A stretch of DNA of 64,000 nucleotides from Dryocosmus kuriphilus (Eukaryota; Arthropoda; Insecta; Hymenoptera; Cynipidae). Made by a program: the position numbers and the translations under genes. This document shows, piece after piece, positions 43,374 to 54,717 of this stretch. Numbering within the stretch: position 1 is the stretch's first letter; every line of letters begins with the position of its first letter. Below the pieces are notes generated by a model. It was not told the origin of the DNA. It did not search any database and saw only the letters and a program-made list of their open reading frames with translations. The stretch covers positions 195,675,647 through 195,739,646 of the forward strand of contig CM076192.1 in NCBI GenBank assembly GCA_038277395.1. The letters run 5' to 3'.

Positions 43374-45814
43374 AACACTAGATTTTTTTAGCACCACTTT
43401 GTGAACAAAGGTTATACCATTTTGTTGACACTCACATTTATTCCGACTTACTCTCTTATCCACGATTCATATGATCTTCCGTGGTGTTTCAGTGGAAACA
43501 GTCACTTCATTATTAATAATTTTATCCTTTTTTAATAAATTAACGTCTTGTAATAAAGCTTTGGAGTATATCACATTTTCCTGTATTAGATGGCGCTAGA
43601 TTTTTGTGAAAAGCGACAAGCTTTTCGCTTGCAAATCCAGCAACACTTTAGAAATATTATCAAAAAACTGTTGAATCCTGTATTTCTGCAATTATTTATT
43701 ATTATATTCCAAAAGTGTAAGATGAAAAGTTTTTCTTATAAGTACATACAATTTTTCTAAGTGTAATGAAAAGTCCTTCAAGATAGAATATATAATGTAA
43801 TTTTATTTACTGAATAAAGAACAATTTATTGAATAAACAAAAGATAGAAAACACGCTAGAATTGATTTTTTCATTTGACTGTGTACCAACAAGTACAGAA
43901 ACGTAAAAGGTGTACCAGTTTGTAGCCTGCTGTATTTAACAATAAATGATAAGAAATTAAGGCTTTTCAGCAAAGCTCGTGTAAAATATGAACATCCTTG
44001 ATTTATTGAAACCTTTTTTTACTAACTTACCCTGAATATAGTGCATTTTCCATAAACAAACGTAAGTCTACTGTAAAAACAGTTTCTACTAAGATTCAGG
44101 TGATTCCATTGCTACCACGTGACACTCGCATAAAAGACGGCGGTTTATTTTTAAAATATTCAAATTTAACACCGTCGACTCATATCAATCTTATTTCTTA
44201 TTATTCTAGGATAATTTTTATAAAGAACATCGTACGGTTTTTATCATTTGACATATTAATGGAGAAAAATATGAACAAGTGTTTACAAACTGGTACGATT
44301 ACCTTAGCTTTCAACGGAATGGTTAAATTTCTGAACCAAAATACCAGCTATTAACAAAATAGTTCAATTTTCATGCAAGAAAGATAAATTTAAACAAAAA
44401 ATAACTCATGATTTTGTTTAAAAAATACTCATTTGGGGCGAAAATTCCCTGACATAACCTCAAATGGCTTAAACTTACAGGTACTATACGAAAGTACAAT
44501 AGGGTCGTTGAAAAAACCTGTCAATAAAAAACCGCTATTTCTTTCATTCAGATTCATCTTCTGTGCCAAGTGTGAGTAGAGGTAACTAAAACATTATTTA
44601 AAGTATGATATAAACTGCATTGTCTTTTATTAATAAGATACTCAGAAATCTAGGACTCAAAATTTTGATCACGTTAACTGGGGGGCAACAATATCACTAA
44701 ATTAATGAAAACCCATAAAAAAATATATTTTTGCTTGGGATTTTTTTTCTCTTCAAGTCGACTTTTACATTTTCCTTTAAGAGCTCACCATACGAGTATT
44801 TAGTTGAAAACTTTCAACAAAATAATTAAGTTTTCAACAAAAATAGTTCAATTCCTAAAAAGTTAGTTTTCAAGGGAATAGTTCAATTTCGGAACTAGCA
44901 TACCAGCTTTTAACAAAATGGTCGAATTTTCACGCAAGAAAGAAGAATTTTTACAAAAAAAAATTATTTTCAGCGAATAAGTTGAATTGTCAGCAAATAA
45001 ACATGGTTTTTCAACCAAGAATAAATTTTTTAACAAAAATATTGAAATTTATACCATGACAGATTAGTTTTAAAATAAAACTGGTACAGTTGATTTTTGG
45101 AAAAATAAAAATAACTTTTTAAACAAAAACTGTAGAATCATCAAACCAAACAAAGAGATTTTCAACATAAAAGTCAAACTTACACCTCATAGAATTAAGT
45201 AGCAAAAAAGTTTTAATAAAAGTGAATTTTTACCTAACTTCCCGAATTTCAAAGAAAACACTTTTGAATTTCAACTAAGAAGGTTAATTCTTACCCAAAA
45301 AAGTGAAGTCTAAAACAAAATCATAACAGTTGCCTCACGAAATCAAGGATATTATTTTTCGGATAAAAATAGTTGGAGTTGAATTATCAATAAGAAAAGG
45401 AAGTTTCATTAAAGGAAAATACATTTTCGATCACATATGGGTTAATTTTCCACGAAACTGTCGAATTTTCAACAAAGAAATGACTTTGCAATCAGTTAGC
45501 TGTTCTATTCTTGTTTTAACACGGTGAGTAGTATAGCAGTGTATGTTCTGCCCCACCATGACAAGCTTCGCGCTGCCGCCGTCAGGTGGCGCTACCACTT
45601 CCTCAGTGGTAAATTCCCGTGCTAGTATCGACAGTTGGTATTACCCTCAGGCGGTAAGGTAGGGTTTCTGGATGCATTAGAAACATGGCAGTTTATTACC
45701 ATTAGTCGGGTAAGGTAGGGTTCTGAGGCTGTGATGAAAGATGCTGAAGTTGCTGTCAGAAGTACACCACGGTAAGCTCATTTTTGATGACGACAGGTGG
45801 CGCTACTGTATACA
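43374..45814. other. AT-rich spacer (copy 2)
   Basis: Duplicate of 24919-27356. No gene is supported. The indels near 45356-45380 create a 65-codon frame (45330-45527) absent from copy 1, which shows how little such frames mean here. Confidence 0.6.
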
Positions 45815-46614
45815 AGTTTCCAAATATCGAAGAGAGACGTAAAAAAAGGGATTAGGACATGTGGGAAGTTACTCAGACTGATCTAAATCGTAGACTAAAA
45901 AAAAATTGTTCACATTCCAAGATTTTTTTGCTGATTTTCAAATTTTTGCAGATATCTCGAAAACTGTATGTGATACGCAAAAACGGACAAAGTTTTGGAG
46001 TTTATAAAAAAGGGGACCTCCTCAGACTGATCTAAATGATAGCCTTAAAAAAATTTCAAAATTCCAAGATTTTTGCTTTTGTTGGATTTTTAAAAGGGGG
46101 AGGTATCTCGAAAACGGTAAGAGCTACGCAAAAACGGACAAAATTTTCATTCCATGAGAACGCTTTCTCAAGCCAATCTATCTGGTGAGCTAAAAATTTT
46201 TTCAAAATTCCAAAATTTTTGCAATTTCAAAATTGTTCGTATCTCGAAAACCGTAAGAGATATGACAAAAGGGATTAGCACAAGTGTGAAGTTTTTTGCA
46301 CTGATATGAATGGTAGCCTTAAAAAAATTTCAGATTTCCAAGCTTTTTTTCTGATTTTTTGCATTCTTCAAAATTTCCAGATATCTCGAAAACGATAAGC
46401 GATATGGAAAAAGGGATTAGGAGAAGGGGAAAATTTCTCGGGCTGATCTAAATTATGGGTTAAAAAATATTTCAAAGTTCCAAGATCTTTGTTTTGTTTT
46501 TCTGCATTATTCATTATTCACGTTAGAATGTGCTAGAATCGACACGCTTCGACAAGGTTCGACAAGTTCCGCCAGATGATGCAATGATTTTTCGCGCCAG
46601 AATGTTCTAGAAAT
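45815..46614 (+). repeat. Polinton left terminal inverted repeat (copy 2)
   Basis: As 27357-28155, with one extra A near 46331. Pairs with 58520-59343. Contains the HSE consensus at 46600-46612. Confidence 0.85.
46600..46612. promoter_or_regulatory. Heat-shock element consensus in left TIR (copy 2)
   Basis: Perfect GAAnnTTCnnGAA site, as at 28141-28153. Confidence 0.6.
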
Positions 46615-47025
46615 GCAGTCAAGGTTATGTAATTGAATTTACATCTCTCTCCTACGCATACAGTAGGTGAAGTATTATGGTGATTCCCGAGAACTCGACA
46701 AGTTTCAACAAGCATCGACAAGTTTCAATATGCAATTTCTCGACATGAAGGTAAAAAGTTAATAAAATACTTACCTGTAAGATTTCTATTTATCGTAGTG
46801 TGTGAAATCCATAGCTGTTGTTTTTGTTTGAAGAAACAAAGCGGAAAATGTACAACTTATCCATAAATTTAAACTAAGTAAATTAAGGTAATGCAAAGCG
46901 GAAAAAAAGTCAGACTCACTTTTCTTATCTATAAACTAAAATTAAGTAATAAGTGCAGACAGGCAGTTTATCTGTGAATGTTATAATTTATTATTCACAC
47001 CAAGCTTCCTCAATACAAATCTCTT

Positions 47026-47342
47026 TCATTCAACATAATCAAATTCAAAAAAATTGTATTTTCCACCAAAGTAAAAGAAAGATAGTTTTTTAGCCTGGAC
47101 CGCTACTTCCATCTTCTCGAACGTATCCATATAGGGGGGATCCTCAAAAATCTTATCTATTCGGCTCGGCAAGTAGACTGTGATCTCATTATCCAACTCG
47201 GCCACGAATTTTGACCCATATTTCGTTTGAAGTTTGATGATTTTTGTAACAGCATACTTCTTCTTCTTATCAGGTCAGATAATGATTTCACTGGTAAGAA
47301 CCCTTCCAAATGGCCAACTTTGTAAATAGCACTGAGATCCAT
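47026..47342 (-). pseudogene. Small Polinton protein, frameshifted (copy 2)
   Basis: Same sequence and frameshift as 28567-28883. Start ATG at 47342, best-frame stop at 47026-47028. Confidence 0.5.
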
Positions 47343-47402
47343 CTTCTTCTCTGACTAATTAATTATGAGTAAACGTCACACTCTGTGTGTTCAATGACAG
47401 AC

Positions 47403-47562
47403 TGAAGCCTCTGCAACTCGTTGCTGCTTTTATAGACTAGTGCTCCCACTCTACCTACATTGAGATTGTTCTAGAAGCTCGACGAGTTTCGACAAGTTTT
47501 GACAAGTTACGCAAAATAACGCAATATGATGCAAATATTTCTCACGCCAGAATGTTCTAGAA
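47403..47562 (-). promoter_or_regulatory. HSE-TATA-initiator promoter (copy 2)
   Basis: Perfect HSE at 47550-47562, partial HSE at about 47469-47476, TATAAAAG at 47434-47427 and TTCAGTC about 31 nt downstream, as in copy 1. Confidence 0.6.
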
Positions 47563-47844
47563 AGTTAGATTTTTTGCGTCAAAGTGTTCTAAAGTGTTAA
47601 TAAAAATTACTTAAGTCTAAATCGCAGTAGAGTGTGAAATCAATCGTTCTTGTTGTTTGAAGGAACGAAGCGGAAAAAGTATAACTTATCCATAAATTAA
47701 GAAAACTAAGTTGATAGGATCAAAATAAAGTTAAAGCATCTTTACATATAAACTTTTTTTTTCTCTTTATACAAAAAAAACAATAAGCTAAGAATACCAC
47801 GCAGAATCTTAACCTATTTACACACAGGAGAACAAAACGCTTTT

Positions 47845-48479
47845 TCAAGAGTACATAAGTTCACAGCCAGTAAGCGATACAATGTTTGGAGTATCAAGAT
47901 CATCATCAGGACCTTTCATCTCATCACCTTTCACACAGTCATCAACATCATCATCATTCTCATCATCATCGATTTTACTTGGAATGTAATGTCTAATAGT
48001 AGGCTTATCACGAGTAGTCAAGAACCAGTTCCTGAGAGCAAGATCATTCCGAACTGCACAATTTTCATACCAGCACTGCGTATGGTGAGTGCATCTCGTG
48101 CAAACTGTAGGGTTCAATTTGTGGAGTGAAGGAAAACCCAAATCTTCGAGATTATACACATTTTTCAGAAACTGCTCCATCCACCTCTTCTTTTCCAATC
48201 CTTTAACGTAGGCTGCACTGACACCACGCAGTCTTTCTCGAATTATGTGCCTCACTTCTTCGTAGGGTATGTCATCAGCTCTCCATTCGAGATCATGATA
48301 ATTGCGCGTCAGCCACAAATTTTCACTCTTGTAGCGGGCTGGCAACACATGTAGCAAGGAGGCTCAAATAGATAAACCACAGATTAGGAGTCTTCCCGGA
48401 GAGAAACTATAGCCAACTCCTTGAAGACAAACTGCTTAATGGGCTTCTTGAAGCCTTTTACGTCCACTATGAACTCCAT
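47845..48479 (-). pseudogene. Uncharacterised Polinton protein with acidic tail (copy 2)
   Basis: As 29386-30020: ATG at 48479, early stop, main frame 48357-47845 with the Cys/His cluster and Asp-rich tail. Upstream, a C-run in the region before the gene is two bases longer than in copy 1. Confidence 0.6.
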
Positions 48480-48583
48480 TTCAAAGAAAACTGAATTCTG
48501 CTTATTGAAACAGCTCTTTTATAACTTTCTCTCCACCTCTGCTGACATTAACCCCACCGCTGCTGACAATACCCCCCCACCAC

Positions 48584-50011
48584 TTAAACAAGCTTTTTTA
48601 CGCTGTCACTCAGAGGTTGATATTGAATAAGATGATCGTGTATGATGAGGTAGTAGGCTGAAGTTTCAGCGGGAAAATTGTCTTCAGATTCAGATTCCAG
48701 ACTAACGTCCACAGAGGTCTGTTTGAGAAACTCATTTTGTTTTGAGCAATCGATAACAACCAGAGGAGCGTGTTCTCTGAAATCGTTTTTCTTCAACATT
48801 GGTTCAGACTCTTTGCTATAATATGCTGCCTGAAAGTTTGCATACATTTCGTACAGTAGTTCAAACTGATTGTGATTAATGTTCAGGTTCAGATTGCCGT
48901 ACGGATAGTATCGTGAATTGAGAAACACCTTGACATTGCTTAAATTGCAATGGTCGAAACGATTAGCATATCTTGCTCGCCTATCCTTTCGGCCTGTCTG
49001 AAATCCCAGGATAGCGTAACGTGCTTTCTCCAATTAATTTGACGTTTTCACAGTGCATATGTGCCTTGAGGTGGCGGAGAGCAGGGGGTATTCATACAAT
49101 TCCCATGAGCGAAAATTCATAGTGCTCAGAGAGTCCTTTTCAATAAAATTTGGCAACTGTATCTTCTGCTGATCTGAAGCCATTACACACAGTATCATCC
49201 ACTCTACTTTCTGAATCGAGATACTAAATTGTTCTTCGCTTCCAGGATCTTGGCGTTGTTGAACAATGGCATTCAAGTCACTGCGTGATCTTGTCAGGAT
49301 AAGTTCATGCTTTGAATTTACAACGTCTTTTTAATAGTCTTCATTGAATCCTGGGAACATACTGAGCGGTAAAGTGGCATCATGTATCCCTCCTCATTGA
49401 TAAGACGTCCTGTTCCTACGGGGATGCCAATCCACCCTGCATTCTCCATAAGATGACTTTGTCCTGGAGTGAGAGAGACGTAGCCTTTGATGGTGCTCGT
49501 GAGATCGACATTTTTGCAATGATCAATCTCAATAACATTGAAATTATAGCGAGCTTTATAAATAGAACGGAGACTGCATATTTCACTAAGTTTGTCTCAG
49601 TAACATTTCTGGCTACATCGTCATCTCTAGTCAGTCTTCCGTACACGTGCAGTGAACTCTTACTGGGTAGTATACATAAATACTGTTTCTGAACAGTGAT
49701 TCGAATTTCATCAGTGTTGTTGAATGACGATGAGGCATGAGGTTGATGTGCATGAATCTCAAAGTGGGATATGGACTCGCCAAATGCCACTGGTGCTTGA
49801 ATGATTAATATTTCTTCCATTTTTTTTTCTCTGTTGCAACAGCTGGAGACGATAAATAGCTTCAATTTCTTTCTTTGACCTTGAGGCCTAGTTTCTTCAG
49901 AAGGATCGCGTTCTGAGGTGTTAGTGCTTTGCGTGCTGACTGAGACCTGACCTGTGTCTGGCACCTTGTCTAGCTTATATGGACTCCTCTGCGATTGTAC
50001 ACAATGCCCAT
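48584..50011 (-). pseudogene. Major capsid protein, double jelly-roll type (copy 2)
   Basis: As 30123-31552 but with one A fewer near 48833, so the C-terminal jelly roll is a single 149-residue frame (49033-48584) here, whereas copy 1 is split. The in-frame TAA before LEKARYAILGF, the break between 49416 and 49276 and the early frameshift are shared. A one-base deletion near 49381 lies in the already broken middle part. Confidence 0.8.
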
Positions 50012-50073
50012 TATTATTACAATGATGATTTGACGTGTGAGCGTATTTTTATAATCTCTCCTCGAAAATTCAC

Positions 50074-50775
50074 CTAGTCTCCGCCTTGATCAACAGTGCG
50101 GAGCTGAATTTGATGTATTCTCTTCAAGGCGATTGGCAGATAAATGACGTGCAACGGAACTTCCACAATCTTATATCCTGGTGGAACAACAGGAAAGAAT
50201 TCGTGAATCGAGTGCACTTTGCGCTCGTTGATGTAGGCTCCTGTTGTGACAATACACTCAACTCGTAGTGCGTTCACTTTAAGAGTGGCTACAGGTAGAT
50301 AAGAAGTATGAGTCTTATTGGCCTCAGGAACACGAGGTGCGAAACCGAACAATCGTCCAATCGAATCCACTGGGCGAAAGTCCACTTCATGATCACACTT
50401 TTTCTCGCTGAGCAGTGTGTTACTATTTGGATTGATGTTTATTGTAATGCCGTCACTCGCTAGAAACTTCTGAACATATCTCTCAATGTCTTCAATCTCA
50501 TAGCTGCCAGTGGGTATGACAACTTTCCTTTGACCGACCTTGATTGTATTCTTTCCAGCGTCAACGTTAGGAATCGCATTGAATGTGAGCAATTCGACAT
50601 GACCAAGAGCGTATTTCTTGTGTGGAGAGAGTTCTACCTGTGGGAAATACTCTGCCTCGAGTACAGAAGAGTTTCCCGTAATGTTGAGGGTAAATGATTC
50701 GTTCATGATGGTGTTCTTCTCTCTACTGTCTCTAATCAGCACATCACACTCTCTCATATAGACAGTATTTGTCAC
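50074..50775 (-). CDS. Penton-like minor capsid protein (copy 2)
   Basis: Identical in reading to 31615-32316: 233 residues, no internal break, ending in the PPGYKIVEVP and HVIYLPIALKRIHQ region. Confidence 0.75.
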   Translation of the reverse strand: MTNTVYMRECDVLIRDSREKNTIMNESFTLNITGNSSVLEAEYFPQVELSPHKKYALGHVELLTFNAIPNVDAGKNTIKVGQRKVVIPTGSYEIEDIERYVQKFLASDGITININPNSNTLLSEKKCDHEVDFRPVDSIGRLFGFAPRVPEANKTHTSYLPVATLKVNALRVECIVTTGAYINERKVHSIHEFFPVVPPGYKIVEVPLHVIYLPIALKRIHQIQLRTVDQGGD

Positions 50776-51145
50776 TTACATACAGCTGTTTACACAGAAA
50801 CTTTAAACACAAGTTTCCAGACTCAGCACTGTCATAGTTCTGATATCTATCATGATTGTACTCTATTACGCTACCAGCACCGAGGTAATCGACAAGATCT
50901 GATGGTGGACGAAGATTACCGAAACTATCAAAGTATAGAACATTATTACCGATCTTTCTGTGTGCTACCCAGTGGGTACCAGGGCCGTGACTGTCGTCAA
51001 GATTTACAATAGCTGACTCAGTTTGACGGGGACCACGCACTGGTAGCTCGTTACGCATAAACACTCCACGAAAATGTGGAATTATTACAGCTTTAGCATA
51101 TTTCAGCAGATCGGCATCAGTAAGTGCAAGATGAGGTAGCTTCAC
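50744..51145 (-). pseudogene. Adenovirus-type protease, nucleophile changed (copy 2)
   Basis: As 32285-32686; the Ser at the nucleophile position (SAESGNLC) is shared, so the change predates the duplication. Confidence 0.75.
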
Positions 51146-51927
51146 TACAAGTTCTTTGACGCTGGCCTCAGATGAAGTCCCAGTTCTTTCTTGTAGGGTT
51201 TCAGGTCTAAACCCTTTCCTAGAACAATAGCCTCCATTTTCTTGTTATGACATGGAGCCTCTGCGAGGTGTGGCTTAGTTGCGTCAGCATCGTTTACAGC
51301 CTTGGCTAAACCTGCGGCTCCACCAGTAAGAGCTCCTAGTGCACTGAGTCCAGCAAATATGGGAATCAGTGGCAAAACACCACCGACTTCCGACGGTATT
51401 GGTAGAAACCGCAGATTTGTCACTTGAGCGCCTTTGACAACTTCCTGTGCACCTCTGATTGCAGACTTGATGGCCACTTTTTCAAGACTACTTATCCGCA
51501 TGGCTTTCTTAGCTGCATTCACAATATTTCTAAATCCTAGTACTTCCTTCTTCCTCTGCTTCTTCTGCTTTGAATTCCTCTTCAACACCATACCGAGTTT
51601 TGCTTTAGCATTCATTATGTTCGTTATTGTCGGTGCTGCCGCTTTCTCGCCAAATCTAGCGTCTCTGGCAAATACTCGCTGCCACGCTTTACTCGCAATT
51701 ACACGATCTACAGAGTTTCTTGCTTCAACTTTCACACGATTACGTGAATATGCAATATCGCGTTCCTTACGCGCTGCGTCTAGAGGATTGATACCGAGAT
51801 CGCCTCTAGCATGTCGTTTGGCTAGCTTATTACCTGGATCGCAGTATTGATAGCCAGGTAAATGCAACTCAAACGGCACATTTTTGATGAGTCGATTGAA
51901 TAAGCCTTTACCTCGATGCACAGTCAT
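51145..51927 (-). CDS. PLA2-like minor capsid protein (copy 2)
   Basis: Identical in reading to 32686-33468, including Arg at the catalytic His position and the hydrophobic segment. Confidence 0.65.
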   Translation of the reverse strand: MTVHRGKGLFNRLIKNVPFELHLPGYQYCDPGNKLAKRHARGDLGINPLDAARKERDIAYSRNRVKVEARNSVDRVIASKAWQRVFARDARFGEKAAAPTITNIMNAKAKLGMVLKRNSKQKKQRKKEVLGFRNIVNAAKKAMRISSLEKVAIKSAIRGAQEVVKGAQVTNLRFLPIPSEVGGVLPLIPIFAGLSALGALTGGAAGLAKAVNDADATKPHLAEAPCHNKKMEAIVLGKGLDLKPYKKELGLHLRPASKNL

Positions 51928-51983
51928 TGGAGGTTAGCACGCAACTGACCTGAAAGCTATAAAGAACTGTATTTTTATATTTT
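51928..51983. promoter_or_regulatory. Compact divergent promoter (copy 2)
   Basis: As 33469-33526 but two bases shorter (TTTTATGACAG in place of TTTTATATGACAG). Confidence 0.5.
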
Positions 51984-52693
51984 ATGACAGTCGAATTCAA
52001 GATGCGGTTCAAGAGACAATCTATTAAGCTTCCGGGCAATAGCTTTGATTCCCTCGTTCAATCAGAGGAGAGGGTAAAACCTCACGGCAGTTTACTACCA
52101 GACAGCACTCGTGCAGTCCTTTGTGGACCGTCAAATTGTGGCAAGACAAATACATTACTCGTTCTAATCTTGCACCCAAACGGATTGAAATTTGCCAATA
52201 TCTTCGTCTACTCGAAATCCCCGAAACAGTCACAGTATCGATTCCTGGAACGGGTGCTAAGAAGTGTAGATGGTGCTAAGTATTTTCCCTTCGGTGTGCA
52301 TGAAGAATAATATCACTAAGTGAAGCTCAACCAAACTCTATAATTGTACTTGACGATGTGGCCTGTGTGAAACAGGACAATATTAGAGCCTTCCTTTGCA
52401 TGCGTGGGCATACTCATGTTGACTGTTTTTACTTATGTCAAACTTATGCTCGAATTCCTAAACATTTAGTGCGAGACAATGTCAATCTGCTGATACTTTT
52501 CAAGCAGGATGAGACGAATTTGAGACATGGGTATGAATCTTATGTGAACACTGATATGAGTTATTCTCAATTTCGAGACTTATGTTCAGCATGGTGGAAT
52601 ACAGACACGTACGGATTCTTTGTCATTGACAAGGACAGTGAGCTCAATGACGGCAGATACCGAAAAGGATTTGATTGCTTTATCTCTCTATAA
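51984..52693 (+). pseudogene. Packaging ATPase (copy 2)
   Basis: As 33527-34236, with Walker A GPSNCGKT in the first frame, a shared frameshift near 52302, then the Walker B part. Confidence 0.85.
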
Positions 52694-52702
52694 ATATGAG
52701 TT

Positions 52703-53119
52703 ATGGTGTGGAAATTATTTCATTATAGATTGAACCGTGAACACATCAACATGTCAAAGTTTCACAAAGAGAAGGAAGAGCTCCTTCAAATCGCAAAAGC
52801 CAGTGAGACGATTCGACGTAAATATCGAATGCTGAAAATGGGTAAAGAAGCCAGTGAAATGATAAAAAGTGAAACGTTTAAGCCAATCGTCATGCCACTG
52901 CAAAAACTGGTTGACATATCTGGTCCTTCAATCAAGAAGAAAGATTGAACTGCAAAGGAAAAAGATGAGTAGGTGGAGGATAACGCTTCCTACGTCACAG
53001 CTGATGCTGAAGAAGCAGAGCTTGATAAAACTATGGTTGAAGATGAAACTGTCCAAAGAAAAAGGCGACGCAGTCGATTTGGGTATCGTACAGCGCATTA
53101 TTCAATACGAGATACTTAA
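52703..53119 (+). pseudogene. Coiled-coil Polinton protein (copy 2)
   Basis: As 34246-34662, with the same two in-frame stops. Confidence 0.5.
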
Positions 53120-53341
53120 ATGTTTATAGTTACATCGTCTATGCGAACAGATATTGACAATAATAATTTGATGATACGTATCCTCGAGGAATCAATCAAC
53201 GAGAAACTAAAGAACTTGCAGAATGATAGTCAACAAGACTTGTCAATTCTTAAAGCTGAACTCATTGCTCTGTTGGACGCTCGACTAAACGCCCTCGGGA
53301 ATGGACAAGGAGAAACTGGCAGTAGTCACAGAATAGCATAA
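53120..53341 (+). CDS. Small helical ORF upstream of integrase (copy 2)
   Basis: Identical in reading to 34663-34884. No recognised domain. Confidence 0.35.
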   Translation: MFIVTSSMRTDIDNNNLMIRILEESINEKLKNLQNDSQQDLSILKAELIALLDARLNALGNGQGETGSSHRIA

Positions 53342-54139
53342 ACCGGCTAGAAAGAATTATCCACGTCGTCGCGTGCAAATGCGCGGTATAGTTGAGACTT
53401 GGCAGGTAGATTTGGTTGAAATGTTACCATATGCCCACGAGAATAATGGTCACAAGTATTTACTTACCGTAATAGATATTTTCTCCAAGTTCGCCTGGGC
53501 TGTCCCTGTTAAAAGCAAGAGTGGATCAGATGTCACTTCAGCAATGGAATCTGTACTGGTGCAGGGTCGTACACCATAAGACTTACACGCTGACAAAGTC
53601 AAAGAATTATATAATTCGCAGTTTAAGTATCTTATGCAGCAATACAGCATTAATCTCTACTCAACACACAGTAATCTGAAGGCTTCAATCTGTGAACGAT
53701 TTAATCGCACGCTCAAGAAGAAGATGTGTCGACAATTTAGCTTGAGACGTAACTACAAATAGATAGACATTTTACCCATTCTACTCTCCAAGTAGAACGA
53801 TACAAAACATCGATCAATCGGTATGAAGCCCAGAGATGTCACTGCTGAAGATGACGAGGAACTCTTGCAACGCTTCAAAAACAGCGAAGTACACCCAGAA
53901 GGAATAGAGCAAAGTTCAAAGTCGGTGATAGGGTTCGAGTCAGCAAGCACAAGCATGTCTTTGAAAAAGGATATACTCCCAACTGGACAACAGAGATATT
54001 CACTGTAACACAAGTCATACCTACCAATCCAGTGATGTACAAGCTCAGGGTCTATCAAGGACAAAGTATCGCTGGCGGATTCTATTAACAGGAGCTTCTC
54101 AAAGTTAAGCACCCAGAGAATACCATGTGGAAAAAGTAA
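53342..54139 (+). pseudogene. Retroviral-type integrase (copy 2)
   Basis: As 34885-35682, with the same TAA between the first and second catalytic Asp segments and the same broken C-terminal part. Confidence 0.8.
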
Positions 54140-54259
54140 TCAAGAGACGTGGCAGTAAAGTATATGCTTACACTAAGTAGATGTAAGGTTCCTTGGTAAA
54201 TAAAAAGCAATTTATATGCATTCAAATTTTTTCTTTATTCAAACATAACTCCTATATAC

Positions 54260-54717
54260 CCTATTTACAAAGTTGAACTAGATTCACATTCACTAAAGTC
54301 TATTTACCTCAACGCTGTGCATTTACAAGAGTTGAACTAGAGTCAGAATTGAAAGAATCCATTCACCATAACGCTGTGCATTTACAAACGTTGAACTAGA
54401 GTCAGATACGCCAAAGTCTATTCACCTCAACGCTATGCTTTTACAAAGGTTGAACTAGAGTCAGATTTGCAAGAATCCATTCACCACAACGCAGGTGATG
54501 CCGCTGTACAGTAATAATAATAATAACATATTTACACGAAAGTAACTATTTACAAAGGCGATGTCAAAGTGCAGTTATGATCATATGACTGCAGTAACTC
54601 ATTTTTATGATACCGCTGTACAGTAATAATAATAACATATTTAGAAGAAAGTAATTATTTACAAAGGCGATATCAAAGTGCAGTTACGATGATATGACTG
54701 CAGCAACTAATTTTTAA
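54260..54717. repeat. Tandem repeat sets between integrase and PolB (copy 2)
   Basis: As 35803-36260; unit numbers are unchanged between the two copies. Confidence 0.8.
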